From Mytilisepta virgata (Eukaryota; Mollusca; Bivalvia; Mytilida; Mytilidae), in contig CM051517.1 in assembly GCA_028015205.1 (NCBI GenBank), positions 53,691,455-53,755,454 of the forward strand: a stretch of 64,000 nt of DNA, written 5' to 3'. A program made the position numbers and the translations under genes. Under the pieces are notes generated by a model, which made no database searches, had not been told where the DNA came from, and worked only from the letters and a program-made list of their open reading frames with translations. Position 1 is the first letter of the stretch; every line of letters begins with the position of its first letter. This document shows positions 59,445 through 64,000 of the stretch, one piece after another.

Positions 59445-62400
59445 AAGGTCTTTCCTTTACAAAGGAAAGTCCTTACTGTATTTCTTATGATTATTATTAT
59501 TATTATTATTCTTTCTCCTGCCAAAATTCAAATAAATTTGTCGGAAAAGTTTTTAGACATATTGACATGAAATTTGGCACCAAGTATCAGTCAGACATAA
59601 GCTATCACGTGGTGAGGCCGCTAAGGGTTCCCATGTACCTTATAAGAGTTTCCTCCCCTGTTACAGTTATGCCTGTTATCAGATCTCCTCAAAAACCGTA
59701 AGAGATATCGACATGAAACCTTTTGCAATTTCTTTGGTTCATCTGTGCGCACATTAATCACATCTGCCGAAAAGGATCTGACGACATCTTATAAGAGTTA
59801 TTTCCCTTTATATAAGTTTCACTTTTGATTTTTCAGGCAAATATTAAGTTTGAGTTAAGATACATACATGAGCCTTCATATTTAGGCATCATTTTTTGTA
59901 CCAAGTAAAATTAGGTCAAGGTCAAAGGTCAAGGTCACGGTCTAATTTTTGAAATTTCCTTGTTATCAGATCTCCTCTGAAACGGTAGAAGATAGCTGAT
60001 AAAATGTAATGGGCAAAATGTCGGGGACATCGAGACAATGCATAGTTTTTCTTAAGTCAAGTCGTATGACGTCATCTTCTATGAGTTATTGGCCTTTGAA
60101 CGCTTAAATTTACGGTTTTTGGCTAAAAACTTAATAGTGGTACAGGATAGAGGCATGGGGTCTTTTGTTTTGACACCAGGGACAAGTGACCTTCAAAATG
60201 GTGTCAAGGTCAAAGGTCAAGGTCATGTTCTAGAAAATGATTTTTTTCATATTTGAAGTGTAATACATGGAATTTGTTCAAAAATGCATTTTTTTTAATA
60301 GGAATCATTTAAAATATGTTATTATCCATTTTCGTAAGACAAAAAATGAAAAAAAATGAAAAATATTGGAAGATTGAAAAATTTGAAAAAAAAACTTTTT
60401 TTCTTGGCGCAAAATTGTTTTGGCAGTATTTCATATTTGTGTTTGATGCAACATTCTGGTATTTTATAGTACTTCTAGAATTACCTCAACTTTTAGCTGT
60501 ATCTCTTAAAATTATAGATTTCCAACATAGGTTGAGGTAAACTTTTTTTTCTAATAATTAGAAAAACATTGTTCTTATAGATATAAAATGGGTACTGGGA
60601 GGTACAATGGGTCTTGGCACATCTCAAAACTATGAAGAGTTTTAAATCTGATTTAATATAGTAAGAGTTCTGGCCTTTCAAAAATTGAAAATTTAAAAAT
60701 ATCAACCGGAAGTGAATTTTTTTCATGATATCAACTTAAAAAGTGTGGCAAATTGATGACAGTGATGATAAGATTTCAAAAATATATATATATATTTGAT
60801 TGAAGCAATTTTTCAATTTTACAAAATGGGGGGGAATGTGGTAAAAATTGCTTAAAAGTGATCTAATTCAACATAAGTTCACTCTTTATCAATTTGTTGA
60901 AGTTTTGGGAAAGATCTGTCTCTTTTTCGCATGATTATTAAGGTCTTTCCTTTACAAAGGAAAGTCCTTACTGTATTTCTTATGATTATTATTATTATTA
61001 TTATTCTTTCTCCTGCCAAAATTCAAATAAATTTGTCGGAAAAGTTTTTAGACATATTGACATGAAATTTGGCACCAAGTATCAGTCAGACATAAGCTAT
61101 CACGTGGTGAGGCCGCTAAGGGTTCCCATGTACCTTATAAGAGTTTCCTCCCCTGTTACAGTTATGCCTGTTATCAGATCTCCTCAAAAACCGTAAGAGA
61201 TATCGACATGAAACCTTTTGCAATTTCTTTGGTTCATCTGTGCGCACATTAATCACATCTGCCGAAAAGGATCTGACGACATCTTATAAGAGTTATTTCC
61301 CTTTATATAAGTTTCACTTTTGATTTTTCAGGCAAATATTAAGTTTGAGTTAAGATACATACATGAGCCTTCATATTTAGGCATCATTTTTTGTACCAAG
61401 TAAAATTAGGTCAAGGTCAAAGGTCAAGGTCACGGTCTAATTTTTGAAATTTCCTTGTTATCAGATCTCCTCTGAAACGGTAGAAGATAGCTGATAAAAT
61501 GTAATGGGCAAAATGTCGGGGACATCGAGACAATGCATAGTTTTTCTTAAGTCAAGTCGTATGACGTCATCTTCTATGAGTTATTGGCCTTTGAACGCTT
61601 AAATTTACGGTTTTTGGCTAAAAACTTAATAGTGGTACAGGATAGAGGCATGGGGTCTTTTGTTTTGACACCAGGGACAAGTGACCTTCAAAATGGTGTC
61701 AAGGTCAAAGGTCAAGGTCATGTTCTAGAAAATGATTTTTTTCATATTTGAAGTGTAATACATGGAATTTGTTCAAAAATGCATTTTTTTTAATAGGAAT
61801 CATTTAAAATATGTTATTATCCATTTTCGTAAGACAAAAAATGAAAAAAAATGAAAAATATTGGAAGATTGAAAAATTTGAAAAAAAAACTTTTTTTCTT
61901 GGCGCAAAATTGTTTTGGCAGTATTTCATATTTGTGTTTGATGCAACATTCTGGTATTTTATAGTACTTCTAGAATTACCTCAACTTTTAGCTGTATCTC
62001 TTAAAATTATAGATTTCCAACATAGGTTGAGGTAAACTTTTTTTTCTAATAATTAGAAAAACATTGTTCTTATAGATATAAAATGGGTACTGGGAGGTAC
62101 AATGGGTCTTGGCACATCTCAAAACTATGAAGAGTTTTAAATCTGATTTAATATAGTAAGAGTTCTGGCCTTTCAAAAATTGAAAATTTAAAAATATCAA
62201 CCGGAAGTGAATTTTTTTCATGATATCAACTTAAAAAGTGTGGCAAATTGATGACAGTGATGATAAGATTTCAAAAATATATATATATATTTGATTGAAG
62301 CAATTTTTCAATTTTACAAAATGGGGGGGAATGTGGTAAAAATTGCTTAAAAGTGATCTAATTCAACATAAGTTCACTCTTTATCAATTTGTTGAAGTTT

Positions 62401-64000
62401 TGGGAAAGATCTGTCTCTTTTTCGCATGATTATTAAGGTCTTTCCTTTACAAAGGAAAGTCCTTACTGTATTTCTTATGATTATTATTATTATTATTATT
62501 CTTTCTCCTGCCAAAATTCAAATAAATTTGTCGGAAAAGTTTTTAGACATATTGACATGAAATTTGGCACCAAGTATCAGTCAGACATAAGCTATCACGT
62601 GGTGAGGCCGCTAAGGGTTCCCATGTACCTTATAAGAGTTTCCTCCCCTGTTACAGTTATGCCTGTTATCAGATCTCCTCAAAAACCGTAAGAGATATCG
62701 ACATGAAACCTTTTGCAATTTCTTTGGTTCATCTGTGCGCACATTAATCACATCTGCCGAAAAGGATCTGACGACATCTTATAAGAGTTATTTCCCTTTA
62801 TATAAGTTTCACTTTTGATTTTTCAGGCAAATATTAAGTTTGAGTTAAGATACATACATGAGCCTTCATATTTAGGCACCATTTTTTGTACCAAGTAAAA
62901 TTAGGTCAAGGTCAAAGGTCAAGGTCACGGTCTAATTTTTGAAATTTCCTTGTTATCAGATCTCCTCTGAAACGGTAGAAGATAGCTGATAAAATGTAAT
63001 GGGCAAAATGTCGGGGACATCGAGACAATGCATAGTTTTTCTTAAGTCAAGTCGTATGACGTCATCTTCTATGAGTTATTGGCCTTTGAACGCTTAAATT
63101 TACGGTTTTTGGCTAAAAACTTAATAGTGGTACAGGATAGAGGCATGGGGTCTTTTGTTTTGACACCAGGGACAAGTGACCTTCAAAATGGTGTCAAGGT
63201 CAAAGGTCAAGGTCATGTTCTAGAAAATGATTTTTTTCATATTTGAAGTGTAATACATGGAATTTGTTCAAAAATGCATTTTTTTTAATAGGAATCATTT
63301 AAAATATGTTATTATCCATTTTCGTAAGACAAAAAATGAAAAAAAATGAAAAATATTGGAAGATTGAAAAATTTGAAAAAAAAACTTTTTTTCTTGGCGC
63401 AAAATTGTTTTGGCAGTATTTCATATTTGTGTTTGATGCAACATTCTGGTATTTTATAGTACTTCTAGAATTACCTCAACTTTTAGCTGTATCTCTTAAA
63501 ATTATAGATTTCCAACATAGGTTGAGGTAAACTTTTTTTTCTAATAATTAGAAAAACATTGTTCTTATAGATATAAAATGGGTACTGGGAGGTACAATGG
63601 GTCTTGGCACATCTCAAAACTATGAAGAGTTTTAAATCTGATTTAATATAGTAAGAGTTCTGGCCTTTCAAAAATTGAAAATTTAAAAATATCAACCGGA
63701 AGTGAATTTTTTTCATGATATCAACTTAAAAAGTGTGGCAAATTGATGACAGTGATGATAAGATTTCAAAAATATATATATATATTTGATTGAAGCAATT
63801 TTTCAATTTTACAAAATGGGGGGGAATGTGGTAAAAATTGCTTAAAAGTGATCTAATTCAACATAAGTTCACTCTTTATCAATTTGTTGAAGTTTTGGGA
63901 AAGATCTGTCTCTTTTTCGCATGATTATTAAGGTCTTTCCTTTACAAAGGAAAGTCCTTACTGTATTTCTTATGATTATTATTATTATTATTATTCTTTC
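59445..64000 (+). mobile_element. Head-to-tail array of 1495-bp hairpin-headed (HINE-like) units, family B
   Basis: Unit starts (AAGGTCTTTCCTTT, hairpin of 30 bp) lie at 59445, 60940, 62435 and 63930, exactly 1495 bp apart, giving three full units and the start of a fourth that runs off the window. By eye the units are identical except T at 59889 versus C at 62879. Each contains (ATT)n, two AGGTCAAAGGTCA boxes 288 bp apart, CTCCTCTGAAACGG, TATGACGTCATC, and a degenerate inverse terminus GGGAAAGATCT about 25 bp before the next head. The short frames repeated in each unit (for example at 60316, 61811 and 63306) are not credible genes: AT-rich, Lys/Phe-biased and overlapped on the other strand. 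Confidence 0.9.

Noticed and set aside
60316..63716. Identical 74- and 77-codon frames repeated every 1495 bp
   Set aside because: They recur because the DNA repeats. Composition is Lys/Phe/Ile-rich, plus and minus frames overlap, and the related inverted copy at 6848-7151 is not conserved as a frame.

Overview
The window is AT-rich animal nuclear DNA with no host gene I can recognise: no long open frames, no tRNA or rRNA genes, and no convincing exons. The repeats point to a bivalve mollusc, most likely a mussel (Mytilus or a close relative). The reasons are the hairpin-headed interspersed repeats with central tandem monomers, a mussel-type Penelope-like reverse transcriptase with its characteristic 3' tail, and a dispersed repeat carrying hammerhead ribozymes. 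It reads as intergenic or intronic DNA built from transposon debris and a few young insertions.

Layout. 1-625: ~150-bp tandem repeat. 5386-10800: a nest. A Penelope-like (PLE) reverse-transcriptase fragment (minus strand) is split by a palindromic foldback element (5852-10279) with a 6-bp target duplication. One arm of the foldback holds a hairpin-headed element (about 5872-7954), and the other arm holds a Tc1/mariner copy (8723-10247). 11499-12141, 27251-28856, 31602-32495 and 39564-40220 are further hairpin-headed elements with 146-161-bp central repeats. 13219-13622, 24211-24606 and 32984-34262 are inverted-repeat (MITE or foldback) elements. A ~390-bp MITE occurs three times (20622, 35302, 48416). 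PLE 3' tails lie at 14451, 16356 and 34290, and a LINE C-terminus at 17808. 22586, 38866-43390 and 50060-50402 belong to a hammerhead-ribozyme (retrozyme-like) family, including a direct dimer with a 378-bp period at 40638-41149. 55047-64000 is almost solid hairpin-headed element: two copies of one family with 289-bp internal repeats, then a head-to-tail array of near-identical 1495-bp units running off the window.

The features most worth checking are (i) the ribozyme family, where two sequence-divergent versions keep the catalytic core and all three helices; (ii) the base-resolved nest, in which removing the insertion rejoins the PLE reading frame; and (iii) a shared architecture (terminal hairpin, ~145-160-bp central repeats, inverted terminus plus second hairpin plus T-run) uniting several repeat families that look unrelated at their ends. 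I interpret these as non-autonomous Helentron-type (HINE / DINE-1 / pearl-like) elements. All assignments are from reading the sequence by eye; no alignment or database search was run.
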